From Tanytarsus gracilentus (lineage: Eukaryota; Arthropoda; Insecta; Diptera; Chironomidae), in NCBI GenBank assembly GCA_038502055.1, contig JAXRKN010000045.1:2440501-2504500 (forward strand): DNA of 64,000 bases, in the 5' to 3' direction. Below are positions 1-12,120 of the stretch, one piece after another. The notes under the pieces were generated by a model. That model saw only the letters and a program-made list of their open reading frames with translations. It had not been told where the DNA came from and ran no database searches. Numbering within the stretch: position 1 is the first letter of the stretch; each line of letters starts with the position of its first letter. A program made the position numbers and the translations under genes.

Positions 1-1617
1 CAGGTTATCAAGTAAATTGTTAGTTGGCAGATACAAATCCTCGTCATCCCAAAAGCCTTTCTCCGATTTAAAAATCAACGATGAGCTTTTATGTGTGAAA
101 TAGTGAGTCTTGATCTGATCGTCATTTTCGAGCACTTTATCCATAGGTTCATCGGGAAATCGAAAGATGTTGATTTTACGTAGATTTTTAGCATTTTGTT
201 TCATCATTCCATAAAGTCGAAGAGTAGGTTTAAATGTTGGTCCGAATGAAAGCATTTCTAGATTGCGCAATCGAGTTAGGATGCCATACATAGCCCCGTA
301 AGTTAATTCTTGATGAATCCATTTGACTGAGAGATTTTTGATATTCACATGATGAGAGATGAATGATTGAAAATTGGCAATACTTTCAACGTGGAGTGAC
401 TCAATGTGAAGTTTTTGCAATGATGGCATTGGAATTTCTGTTGCATCTTTAGGTATTTCAGGAATGCTTAGAGTTGAAATTAGATTTAAATTGTTGACAA
501 TTGAGCTCAAAATTTCGTTGCTTGTTTCATTTGTCCACTGAGTAATTGTTAGATCTTGAATTGACTTGTAGATTCTGAACAAAAGCACTGCATTTTGGCT
601 CCTAAATGCTTTAGAGATGACAAGTTTTTTGAGACAATTGTTGGTCATAATTGAGTTATAGAAGAGATATTTATCTGGCAGCGTGCTCGCATCAAGTCTC
701 AAAGATTTGAGCTTTAGTGTTCCGAAAACATACTCATACGTCTCTTCAGTCAATTTACAATCGATTTCAAGGTGCTCCAATGTACTTTCGTGCTGTTTAA
801 GTAGCTGAATGAAATTTTCATCTGCACTTTCTCCAGATCCAAACGAGTTGTAAACGACAGACAGTTGTCGAAGCTTAAATGTGTATTCTCTCTCGTTGTT
901 GTTCAGCAAAGTTTCATAAATCTTTCCCTGTTGCACACGCACGGCTATGCTTTTCAATGAACTCGTGCGCATTAGAAATTCCTCTAAAATCTCTTCATCA
1001 CTGATAATCGAATTTTTAGAAGCACCATAACGATTGCAATGAATTTTGAGCAAATCCAGTTCACTCTTACCAATAAATTCCAAAAATTCAAAGCTGCTGT
1101 CAATGAACACGATTGTACGCAATGAAATAATGTCAATTAGGTTTCGCTTTTGGAAATAATTAACACGTGAGTTAACGATTAGAATTTTCTCAAGTGATGA
1201 ACTCAACTTTTTGAGAATTTTCATCAGTTCTTGTTGATTGATAGTAAGGTCGATCATTTCAATTGCTTTTACGCTTCCAAAGACATTATTTTTTAGGAGA
1301 TCATTTACAAGCTTCTGATTCTGAGCCATACTGATGTTGTCAAAAATAATTGTGTTGTAGTTTCGCGAGAGAAAATTAATTACATCAGGATTCTTGGCCA
1401 CACTGCTTTCATTGATAAAAAGAGGCAGTTTACGCATTGTCGATTTGTTGAAACTGATGATTTCATTGAATCTAAAACAATATAAACATTTTGAGAAAAT
1501 TTTCCCGGTTTTTTCATTTTAAAATTACCTCTGAGAAACTTCACAGCATTTTTTTAGTGATTTAGCATCGAGATAATTGAAAATCTCTAAGAGCAGCTCA
1601 TCAACAAGAACATTCAT
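1..1617 (-). CDS. F-box / leucine-rich-repeat-like protein (3' end outside window)
   Basis: Two exons: 1617-1529 and 1471-1 (intron 1472-1528, GT-AG, 57 bp). The start ATG at 1617 begins a short F-box-like helix (VDELLLEIFNYLDAKSLKKC, residues about 5-24). About 490 further residues stay open to the window edge, so the C-terminus is missing. The rest is rich in regularly spaced Leu/Ile in LRR-like strands (LEHLEIDC, LKSLRLDAS, LKKLVISK, IQDLTITQW). F-box proteins of this build are substrate receptors of SCF (Skp1-Cullin) ubiquitin ligases; that role is inferred from architecture, and I cannot name an orthologue. It lies tail-side of ABCG5 on the same strand, with 215 bp between its start codon and the ABCG5 stop. 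Confidence 0.72.
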
Positions 1618-1831
1618 CGTTGATTGACTTATTTTAATTACTGAATCAGTTTGAAATCACAGCAAATTTAATTTAATACTTGTTTTGAATACTTGTTTTG
1701 AAAAACATTGCGAGGGGTAGAGCAAACTTGCAATTCAAAATTTTATTGACCGTTAAAGAATTAAGTTTGAACATTTTTAAAATATTTTTTGTAATACTAA
1801 ATTTTTAATGATGCAACATGATGATGATTTA

Positions 1832-4800
1832 TTATTTTTTCAAATTCTTTTTCGGCAGCAAATAAACAATCATGTTGAAAAATGCAAATCCCAGAGCAAA
1901 TGCAAAGCAAATAGCAATATCTGAAATTTAATAATTAATTAATTAAATAAATAATGATGGTTAAAATTTCACACCTGTAATCTCATTTGGCTGTCCCGAT
2001 ATTCCGAGTCTCTCGTGTAGAAATTCCTTCGGACTGGGGCAAATGACACCATTTTTAGGGACACAATTTAGTCGGCGTGATAAGAAAATTGCACTGTGAA
2101 GCAAAGATGAGGCATATCGTGAATGAGTGGCTTTAGCATTGTCCTGAAGAATATGAGGAAGTCCTTTGAATGATCTGACCGTTCCACTTCCGAGAGCAAT
2201 CGAAATACATAAAATATATGAGACTGCCACTACGACATTAATTGATGTTTTAATGAAGAAAAGGAAGAAAATCGTAAGTTGTTCGGCCAACATGAAACTT
2301 GTCCAAATCGATACAAGCAAGCACATGTACGGATAGCCAGAGTCAAGATTTTGTGGATCTAAAACCATCGGATAAATCACACTTGCACCAATAGCTGAGC
2401 TGATGAACGAAAATGGAATTGAGTAGCAACCATATGCAAGCAAAAGTGTCACGCCAGTGTATAATCCTTCACAATATTCTTGTACGAATCGTTTACGCCA
2501 AACGGGAAATAAAAATATTGTCGTCAAAATGCCGCAACCATATGATAAGCCGAGGACATTTAAAATCATGCTGTTCTTACTGAAGAATCCATGTTGATCA
2601 TCCTTAAAAAATTTAATGCAATCTTTATGTTATTATATTTTTTTTTTGAATTTACCCCAACATCACTGTAAAGCAGCCACAGTAGGCTCAAAAGGAGAGG
2701 CAGTGCAAAAATCCTCAAGAACATCGTTTTTAATCCCGTTATTCCACACGAAAATGTCGATGCGAGGAGTCTCATGAACAAAATCCAAAAAACCTTAAAC
2801 TCAGATAGTTTCCCATAGGCCAGTGGAATTTTTCCAATCATCCCCGCTGGCGGTGGTGCATCAGATAAATTGGTTTCACGTGAAAACCTTTCGACAAGTG
2901 CCTCAATCTGCTGGCTCGATTCCAAGAATCTATCGCGACTTCTACAAAATTAAAAGCATGTATGAAAAATCGTTAGATATCTTTTAAAAATTAATTTACC
3001 TCTTAGGGTAATTAAATTAAATTTTATAGTTCCATAAAAATAGTTTTCTTTATTTCATTTTCACCGTATATAAGTGTGTGTATGTAAAATAAGTAAAAAG
3101 TTTATATATATTAAGTACAAAAATAAGTTCTTTATATCATAATTGGAATGTTTAAAGATTTTGATGGAGGAATGTTAAGTTTTCAGTATCGTCGGCCGGA
3201 AGATGACGACACTTTTGGTAGAACTCATTGCCGGCACTGAGGAAACAGCAATTGCCATGGAATGTACACGAAGGCAGATTAAGGTAATTTCGAGCCAATT
3301 TCTTGAGATAAGGAAAGCAATCAGTGGTACGCCAAAACTCTACAATATCGACTGGATTTTCCAGCTTAAAACCCATATAACATTGTATTTCAGAGTTCAC
3401 TTGATCATCCAAGCTCTCCATGGTTATGTCCATGAACTCGAAAAAAGTATCGTTTACATGCGTTTGATTTTTTGCAATCTTTTGCTTTTTTTGCACTGGT
3501 TGTGATGTCTCACCATCGCCATCATCATTCATCAACTTTTGGAGATTCTTCTTGACAATGTCTAGGAGTGCGTTACGCTCGAGGAGAGTCAAAAATTTTA
3601 AGCTCTTAAAATTAGGATTGAGAAATACTGCGATTTGATAAATTTCACAAATGCTATCGGTGAAATTTTCCTTGATCAACTTAAGTAGTAATGATCCGAT
3701 ATTGTTGATTAGTTTGTCATCACTATAGAATTCTGAATAATATTTGAGGAATTTCTTGCACCACAAATAAATGCGATTGGCGGTGACACAACGACTTCCG
3801 TGCTCAGAGGTCTCAGTTAGACTTGATATTGCCGAAAAAAGCGTTCCGAAAATGTTTGTGAATTTCTTAATGATAGAATTTACTGGCGGTTCACTTTCCT
3901 TTGAGAAATCATAGAGTTCGTAAAAGATTTTCAACTTTTCATTATCTGAACATTCCTCAAAAGAAGCTTTCGGATGAAATTTGAGGACTTCGTGAGCTTT
4001 TTGATAAATTTTCTTGAAAAAATTTTTGTTCTCCTCGCTTGCGTTCATTGCCTTCAAAATCATCTTGGAAATGCGGCTGATAATGCATGGATATGTCTCA
4101 AAGTCCTTAATATCTTTCTCAGTGACACACTTTAAATTTTCACTTGAGCTCTGATACATTTTAGTGATTTCCTTCACTATTTCGACCGTGTCATGTTCAA
4201 TGCACTTTCGTGTGCCTAAAATTGCATTTTTATACTCAAACTCATTGTTGAAGTAATAAACGAACACTGTCACGTATTTTTCGTCTTTGACATTCGACCA
4301 TGTGCAGTAGGAAATTGAAAATTCCGTTTCTTTTAAAGCACTCATGAGCTCGCTCTGAACTCTCTTGCACATTTGTGGAATCATTTCGTGACAGATTGCG
4401 CTACGATTAATGAAATTTGTCACTTTTTGCTTTCCATACTCAGCGCCGAAATTTATGAGGCTTTGTAAAAAATTGAGATAAGTTGAATCGCCAAGAATTT
4501 CCGTTGATATTAAGCTCTGACTAAGCCACTGAATTTGAGCATTTATGAGACACTTTTCGGCATTGCTACAGGCGTGATTATCGGGTCGACAGTATGTGCG
4601 AATTAGCGATGTCGGTTGAACTTGCGATGTTTTATTTAGAGTGCTGGTCGATGAGACTGACACGGATGGAGACGACGACGATTGAGGCTGAGGCGAGAAT
4701 GATGGAGCGGGGGTTAGTGGTGGAAGTTGTTGAGATACAACGAGGAGACTTGCGAGAGATTCCATTTTTACATTTTCCACTTTGACATTTGGTTGATTTT

Positions 4801-7800
4801 TGCACTTGTGTCTAATAAGACTGGCAGTGCCAGTGGTCTTCTTATAGGATACGATTGAACTGCACGAGAGGCATTTTGCAAAATTTTGACGGCAGTTTCG
4901 GTAGTAGACGATTTCGAAGCGGTCCCAAGTCGTGCTATGGCGATGATTTCTCGGTCTAAAAAGAATTTATTTTAGCATTTAAAAATTAAACTAATTCAAG
5001 TTAAAATCACCTCTCGAAGTATATATCTGGATCATTGCTGCGCTTGGCAGTTTCAATTTCCTCGCGTGTTAAAAGCAACTCATCGCCGGTCATGAATGTC
5101 TTTTCAAGTATTGAAAATGACTCCATTAAACCCTTGTCCGTTTGCTGATCTTCATCCTGCTCCTCAAAACTTCCTGCATCAATTTCCTCATCGCTCATCA
5201 TCTCCTGCTTCAATTCAATTGTACTTCCATTATTATTCGACGATGACGTTGCCATTTCATTCATCACGTCCGATGGATTGTGAGATGCGAGAAAGGATTG
5301 CTTAAGATCGTAGACGGAGATTGGAAAGCGCGAGCAACGATGCCGCAATAATGAAGCGGTGCCTGTTCGTGATTTATACACGAGCACAAGCGAGCATCCG
5401 ACACACTGTACAAAGTTCTGCTTCACTCCTGCGATGTAAGTATTGTGGTTTGCATGAAAAATGGTAGAAGGAAAAAGAAAAAAAATCAGCGAGATGTGTG
5501 AGAGAAGGAGAAACACAAAAAAAAGAGTAGCGACAACAAGTAAGCACATACACAGTCGGCAATGACGTCACATTTTCACAGATCACTGACCTTCAAGTGC
5601 TTGCTTGTGTCCCGGTCACTATACTCTTTTTTTACACTACGTATATGTGTGGTAATGAGTGCTGGACATGCGATATATAGTTAGAACTTGTCGCATCTGG
5701 ATGTTATTCGTGTCACACTCATGACTTTAAAATTCACACTTACCTTTATAGAACACCAATCGAAATCTCTCCCAAATTGGTGATTTGAATTTTTCCGGCG
5801 CTATTAATTCAACTGAGCTATCGCTGTTGAATAGGAGTTTTATCACTTCGTTTTTAGTTAATCCACACGAGCCATCCGTGACTGTATCTTCTTGCAAATT
5901 ACTCATCAAAACTTCATCGCTCATTTTTTATTTCGCCATTAATTAATTTGTTTTAATTAATATCACACTCGAACTAGATTTAAAACTGATGCGCGGCGAA
6001 CGAAAATTAAGTAAACTATTTGCTAAAGTTCTCAATTTAACAACTTTAAGAGCTCAAAATGAAGCCACGAATTGTTCAAGAGATGAAACGCCAATGAGAG
6101 AACTGAACGAGAATGTAGCTGGAAAAAAATCGATGAAAAAACCCGACTGTATTTGATTGTGTACATTTCGTGACGATGATGATTCACGAGTGAGAAAAAA
6201 ACGAAATCAGAGATGCCGCACGGAAAAAAAATTAATTTTAAATGTGAAAAATTTTAAAAACATTTTTTCCGTTAAATTTAAATGTAATTTTTTTTAATCA
6301 CGTGGTGGATTTTTAAATAATTTAGCTCCGCTTTATTAATTTTATTTTTCAACCTGTTTTCGGCCCCTGTGCAGCTTATTGTGCAATATCTAAACATATA
6401 CTCAAATGATAGGCCTAGCCAAACCCTAAAACTGGCGAAAACGATTTGAAATCGGTTGCTCCTACGAGGGTTGCCATTTAATCATCTTCTTTCTCCTTTC
6501 TCCTTTCTCACTTTCTCCTTTCTTCGATCTTAGTGAACGCCATATCTCAAGAACGGCTGGTCGGATTTAGTCGGGTTGGTGCTAAAGATCGGGTTTTCTC
6601 TAGTTGTGCAGAAGTATTTAGTTTTGAGGTCCGACCCACCAAGGACCGTCCCTGAGTGCAAAAATATCCTTTTTCATACAAATTTTCTCTTTTATGGCTT
6701 CATGGGTATCGTTGAACTCGTAATTGCATCAGGAATCGATTGACATTGATGATTTTTGAGGAATGTCCATTATGGACGGCCAGGAGTGCCACTAATGTCC
6801 ATTTTTCAGAACAATGGCTTCATGTATCTCGTAGAACTCGTCATTGAATCAGGAAACAATTGGATTGATGTTTTTGAGGAATGTCCATCATGGTCGGCTA
6901 GGGTGCCCTTGTCCATTTTTCAGTCTATGGCTTCATGTATCTCGTTGAACTGGTCATTGGATCAGGAATTGATTGGCATTGATGAGTTTTGATGAATGTC
7001 CATCATGGCCGGCCAGGAGTGCCATAATGTCCATTTTTCAGAACTATGGGGTACTAATCTAAGACAGCGGAGCTATTGGAAATGGCAACGCCGTTTGCAG
7101 ACCCATCTTGTATTAATTTTGGATTTCTCCAAAACCAGTTTTTGGCCCCTAGTGCCAAGACATTACATTGTGCAATATCAAAACATATACTCAAATGATA
7201 GGCCTAGCCAAACCCTACAAACTGGCGAAAACAGATTTGAAATCGGTTGATCCTACGAGGGTTAACCATTTAAGTCATCTTACTTTCTCCTTTCTCCTTT
7301 CTCACTTTCTGTCTTTCTCACTTTCTCACTTTCTTACTTTCTCACGATCTTAGTGAACGCCATATCTCAAGAACGGCTGGTCGGATTTGAGTCGGGTTTG
7401 TGGCTAAAGATCGGGTTTTGGCTCTAGTTGTGCAAGAAGTATTTAGTTTTGAGGTCCGACCCTCCAAGGACCGTCCCTGAGTGCAAAATGTCCTTTTTCA
7501 TACAAATTTTCTCTTATATGGCTTCATGGGTATCGTTGAACTCGTAATTGCATCAGTAATCGATTGCATTGACGATTTTAAAGGATGTCCATATGTTTGG
7601 TCAGAGTGCCCTAATGTCCATTTTTCAGAACTATGGCTTCATGGGTATCGTTGAACTCGTTTTGTATCAGAAATCGATTGACATTAACGATTTTTGAAGA
7701 ATGTCCATCATGGCCGACCAGGAGTGCCACTATGTCCATTTTTCAGAACTATAGCTTCATGGGTATCGTTGACTCGTTATTGTATCAGAAATATATTGAC

Positions 7801-9670
7801 ATTAACGATTTTTAAGAATGTCCATCATGGCCGACCAGTAGTGCCACTAATGTCCATTTTCAGAACTATCGCTTCATGTATGTCATTGAACTCGTCATTG
7901 CATCAGGAATCGATTTACATTGATGATTTTTGAAGAATGTCCTTCAAGAATTCAAGATTAACCAAGAGTGCCACTAATGCTCATTGCAAGGGAGGAGGGT
8001 AATAATCTATGGGGAGCGATTGGAAATGGCAACGCCGTTTGGAGACCCATATTTTTAAATCTTGTAAGAGTTTTACAACAACAACCACCTGCTGAGTGCC
8101 GGCATATCATCGAAAGCCCTGGCATTCTTGCACGCACACTACCGCCTCAAATAAATTTCATGGAACGGAACGAGGGGAACGAATATGTGTATTGTGAACA
8201 TAGAATGAGAGACTTGGCAATACAAGAGAGCTCTTTATGATGAATCAGTCACGATTTCCACTTGATATATAGAAAAATTGAAACAATGAGTGTGAGTGAG
8301 ATGGACGACTTTTTTTTTGTTATATTCACATACGAACGCAAAACTGATTCACAAATTTTGTCCCCTACACACTTTAAAAACTTCGCACTTAGCACAATTT
8401 CAACGACTGACTTTTTTCTCTCGCGCGCGTTAGCTTGTTGTAAAATTTCTTCACGCTCGATGCGTTTGAATGAAAGTTATTAAAAACAGAACAATTTCTA
8501 CTACTTACCTTCTATCGACGGTTGATAAGCAGAGATAGTACATGAGTGGATTTTCTAATTGTGGGCATGGGAATCCAATATTGTGAAAGTATTCGAGCAT
8601 TAAACGGGTACCACCAGAATAAACGGCTCCGCCAAGGCACAGGAAGAGTGCTCTGATGGATGTTAAAATTTATAAAAATTCACAACTTTTAAGAAAAAAA
8701 TTCTTTTACCTATCCAAAAAGGGAAACACGTCAGATCTCGGTTTTTCCATGCTCAATAAAATTCCACATCCTGTCTTTTTTGCGGTATTGCTGAGAATCG
8801 AAATTAGCAAATAGGCGGCAAGCGGATCGAGTCCCTGAGTGGGTTCATCAAGAAGCAGCATGACAGGATCACGAGCGAGTTGTATTCCAATCGATAATCG
8901 GCGACGCTCACTAACAGTCAAATTTTCCACCTTCTTATTTGAAACCTGTGAGAGTGCCAGGTCAGCTAACACTTGACGCACTTTAGAGCTCTTAAGATAT
9001 CCACTTAGAATTGTGGGCGTATAATGGAGTGTTTGCGAAACTGTTAAGCCCGGGATGAACTCGCTTTGATGAGTGACATATCCGCAACGTTGTTGAAATA
9101 GATTTTTTGTTAATGGTGCACCATTGAGTAGAACCGAACCGCGACCTAAAATAATTAGAATGCAGATTTGAATTTTTCAAGCATAATTTATAATTACCAC
9201 GACCATCAGCACGCCTTGCGATGACATCAAGCAACGCTCTCTTTCCACTTCCTTTTGATCCCAAAATAGCCATCACTTCACCACTATGGAGTGTAAGATT
9301 TACACCCTTAAGCACGAGAGCCGATTGACCATCACCGCCAAAACACCCTCCACCATCAACCTACATGATCATGCGAGAGAAACATAAACGAAAGATTATT
9401 GAGAGAATGAGCAGCGAACCCATGATGAAAGAGAAACCTTTGCAGAGCTCAAAATTATGTGAAAATTTTCAGAGAGCTCAAAATTGAGCATTTTTTTTTG
9501 AGAACTTAAACTAGTAAATTAACATTTTTTAAATTTATAGAGTAAAATTTTTTATCAAAATAATTTAATTTATTTTTTAAGATTTTTAAAACAAAATTCT
9601 TCATTTTAATTCTTACATCAGTAGTGTGATAAATATTCAATGCCTCCAACACATAATCACTTCCGATCAT
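1832..9670 (-). CDS. ABCG5: ABCG5-like half transporter (sterolin-1 orthologue), 599 aa
   Basis: Seven exons: 9670-9617, 9360-9198, 9145-8710, 8652-8509, 2941-2656, 2602-1975, 1920-1832; phases agree and give 599 residues. ATG 9670 has an A-rich leader and starts a short exon (MIGSDYVLEALNIYHTTD) that joins the nucleotide-binding domain in phase 0. Walker A-like GSKGSGKR is at 52-59 (Lys58 kept, Ser/Thr replaced by Arg59). The Q-loop region is YVTHQSE. The signature is LTVSERRR near 148-155 instead of LSGGERRR. Walker B LLLDE (169-173) is intact. Six membrane helices follow from about residue 320. The family pumps sterols as an ABCG5/ABCG8 heterodimer, and the partner gene is the next ABC gene, head-to-head. 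Intron 4 (2942-8508) contains another gene. Sterol transport is family knowledge, not shown here. The closest fly match by memory is CG11069. Confidence 0.9.
3152..5924 (-). CDS. Two-BED-finger protein derived from a hAT transposase, 800 aa, nested in ABCG5 intron 4
   Basis: Exons 5924-5744, 5428-5011 and 4955-3152 give 800 residues in phase. Two near-duplicate BED zinc fingers are visible: W51...C69-x2-C72...H90-x-C92 and W210...C228-x2-C231...H249-x-C251, both containing QNF and TGTASL. A Ser/Pro-rich linker follows. A hAT transposase-like core has the strand that normally reads TTDxWTS as SYCTWSN (residues 415-421), so the first catalytic Asp is Cys417. The end (739-800) is a recognisable hAT dimerisation region (FWRTTDCFPYLKKLARNYL, then a CCFLSAG block). 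Exon structure, an open frame and loss of a catalytic residue point to a domesticated DNA-binding protein of the DREF/ZBED kind rather than an active transposon. It must have its own promoter inside the host intron. A TTTATT (reverse AATAAA) lies at 3049-3054. The target DNA is unknown. Confidence 0.85.
5925..8508. other. Upstream part of ABCG5 intron 4: promoter side of the nested gene plus repeats
   Basis: This non-coding stretch lies between the nested BED/hAT start codon (5924) and ABCG5 exon 4. The first 400 bp should hold the nested gene's promoter. From about 6350 to 8060 it is a two-level repeat, described separately. Several short open frames run through the repeats but change with unit length and look like no protein. 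From 8060 to 8500 I see nothing recognisable. Confidence 0.6.
6350..8060. repeat. Two-level (higher-order) tandem repeat in ABCG5 intron 4
   Basis: A short unit of about 113-120 bp, recognisable by ATGGCTTCATG, GAACTCGT and GAATGTCCATCATGGCC, recurs at 6694, 6814, 6927 and 7045 (partial), and again at 7518, 7633, 7751 and 7868. Each run is preceded by the same leader of about 340-380 bp (starting near 6355 and 7140; contains CTCAAATGATAGGCCTAGCC, a CTTTCTCC pyrimidine tract and GAACGCCATATCTCAAGAAC). Each is followed by the same tail (GGAAATGGCAACGCCGTTT at about 7079 and 8021). A whole block (leader, short units, tail) is therefore duplicated in tandem, with three to four units in each copy. 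It could be a satellite-like array or an internally repetitive non-autonomous element. Confidence 0.85.
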
Positions 9671-10499
9671 TTTTGCAAAAGATTTTATAGAGATTAAGAA
9701 ATTATTTAAAATCCTTCTTGCAACTTGCAATAAATGTTCACAATTTTTTTAAAACTTGTATTTATATTTAATCTTAAGTTTTAAACGTTTGGTTAAAATA
9801 ACAGAACTTTTTTTAGTAAAATAAATCAAACGTCTTCCCTCATCGACGCTTTAACATAAACTAACTCAAATTTACTCTCAACTCTTCTTGCGAGATCACT
9901 TGCGCAACATAACTCTGTCTCTTTTCGTGAAATAGAAAATGTTTATAACAGGTGTAAAGTGAGGGAGATGGAGAGAAATCGGTACAACATATATTTATAA
10001 TATCATGAATTAAAATTAGACAAAGATTTAAATTTAATGGACAAATCACACTTTGCATCAGTGCGACTATCAAAATCCATTAAAATTCAAAGACTTTATT
10101 AAATTTTTCATTCATCATCTAATGAAACTCTCTTAAACTTCACCGATCATTAAAATGAGAAAACGAACAGTGCAACAATATTCACAACATTGAGCTTAAA
10201 ATATTTTTTCTACATCTCTCTCTTCATTCTGTTGAGCCGTGTCGATCTGTAAAGACGTGTTTTTCGGCCATCCCGTTTCAACTTAATTAATAGCTTATTA
10301 GTGAAATCATTGCCGTAGAATATTTTAATTAAAGTTTTTGGAGGTCCATTTGGGAAAAATAATATTTGATGAGTAATAATTGTGAAAAAAGTTTTAATTC
10401 TAAGCGAAAAAAACATCTAACCAACACACTCAAGCCAAAAAGTGAATAACTCAACCTGTTAAACTAAAAAGCGAGAGAAAAAAATATTCGTGTGTCGAT

Positions 10500-10768
10500 C
10501 TAACCGAAAAAAAAGAATGAAAATGCAAAGAGTACATAAAAAAGAGACAAGCTGAAAAAATATTTGAAAGAATATTTCTCTAAAAAAGTTATTTAAAAAA
10601 AGAGTTCAAAGAAACATAACTAGTGATGGTGAAATTTCATTTCGTGCTAATTGATTAATCGAGCAAATAATAAAAAGTGGATGATGACATAAAAAAGTTG
10701 CATCAATCACATTGCAGCATATCGTAAAAGTAAATAATTGGAAGCAGCATAAGAAACGAGTAAGACAG
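10500..10768 (+). promoter_or_regulatory. Candidate non-coding first exon of ABCG8
   Basis: A strong 5' splice donor (GACAG/GTGAGA, boundary 10768/10769) ends a stretch with no long open frame. A polypyrimidine acceptor TTTATTTACAG ends at 19014, 38 bp before the ABCG8 ATG. Joining them would give a 5'UTR exon and an 8.2-kb intron, and place ABCG8 transcription start within roughly 1 kb of the ABCG5 start. The left boundary is a guess. This is inferred from splice signals only. Confidence 0.35.
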
Positions 10769-12012
10769 GTGAGAACCGTTTTAGTGTACGGCTTTTACAA
10801 GTTCTTGTTTCCTGATTTGCGCGGACGATAATTAGCGGTTTAAACAGTAAAATTGTTATTAAGATATCAGCACAAAAAAAAAGAACTGGACAATGATGAT
10901 TGCGTCCACAGAATTATATCGCGGTTGGGGTCTTTCTAAAGGGTGTGAAACTTTTCACGTCTTAATTAAATTCTCCATGTAATTATGCTTTCGATTCACC
11001 CATAATAAAAATTTAAATTTCTTGCGAATACTTCAAAAGATTGTTACACTACGTACCATAAAAAATATCAAGTAAAACTCGTTCTTCTTTCGTAATTTCT
11101 ATCTCTCTTTTCCGCCTTTCTTGTCCACCTCACGTATCATGCTAATTCTTATACTTTATTCAGTGTTGCGACATTTTTGGGCTGGGCAATTTTTGTGCGC
11201 GCTCACGTCATGATAACATAGTAATAATCATCTTAGTCAGAGCCTCAAGTGAGACGGTTACGTGAGCTAAGAAAGAAATCGGATTAACGTTGATTAATTT
11301 TCTCTATATAATTCTAACTGTGGATTCTTTGAGATGATGGATGAAGCATGGCTGTATAGAGTTTTATTACTCATATGGCCATCTTGTGACATAGATCGAA
11401 CCATAGAGTCGCGAGAGTTATTATCGTAAAAATCCATATTTGATGTATGGAGAAATTTCCTCGTGATTTATCGGAAAGAGAATTTTAAAAGCTTTTTAAA
11501 AAAGTATTTTAACCATAGATATTTTAAAATACCCTACAATCACGTCCTCACCACATAATTATGGAAATTACAATAATTTAATGACAATTGATATCTTTTG
11601 TACAGAGATCAAAATTAAATTAAATGGAATGCGTTGAGTCAGTGTAAAATCTAATAGAGTTACTCAATCGAGGACAAGCGTATCATTGAAATCGATCTAA
11701 TTTTCTAAATGTGATAAAAAAATGAAATTTACTCTCGTTAGCGTTAACCGCAAAAAACTTTCACAGAACGACAGTCGGTAGACAGGCATTTATTGGTAAG
11801 TGAGTAATTTTTTACCTCCGTCATCGCTAATAATACAGTTGTCAGCTCATACTCTAAGAAAATTCCACAGTGGTTTTTCAAAAGCAAATTTCACAGGAAA
11901 GTGTGACGAGTGTAAAAACCAATAATGCATAGATGCCGGCCTTAATTTGCAAACATGCGTTTATTCATGTTAGACGCGAAGATAATTGTTAACATCTACA
12001 CACGGAGCTTTG

Positions 12013-12120
12013 AGGGGAGAGGACACTAATTAAGTATAAATTAATTAATTATTTAATTGAAGAAAAATTTACCCAACTAAAAAATTCCAACAATTTAAGA
12101 AAAACGCGTGTCCTACCCCT
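12013..12120. repeat. MITE-like foldback element
   Basis: Imperfect terminal inverted repeats AGGGGAGAGGACAC (12013-12026) and GTGTCCTACCCCT (12108-12120) flank about 80 bp of AT-rich DNA. The ends resemble those of the element at 13312. There is no coding capacity. Confidence 0.5.

Noticed and set aside
3203..3505. 100-codon + strand open frame
   Set aside because: Antisense shadow of the hAT dimerisation region.
6694..7990. Repeats with regular spacing resembling a CRISPR array
   Set aside because: Units are about 115 bp, diverge along their whole length, lack unique spacers of fixed size and sit in a eukaryotic intron.
6756..8240. Series of + strand open frames of 60-90 codons
   Set aside because: They run through the tandem units, change frame with unit length and contain no protein motif.
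10210..10416. 68-codon minus-strand frame as an ABCG5 N-terminal exon
   Set aside because: The short exon 9670-9617 joins the nucleotide-binding domain in the right phase with a good donor and an in-frame ATG, so no further exon is needed.
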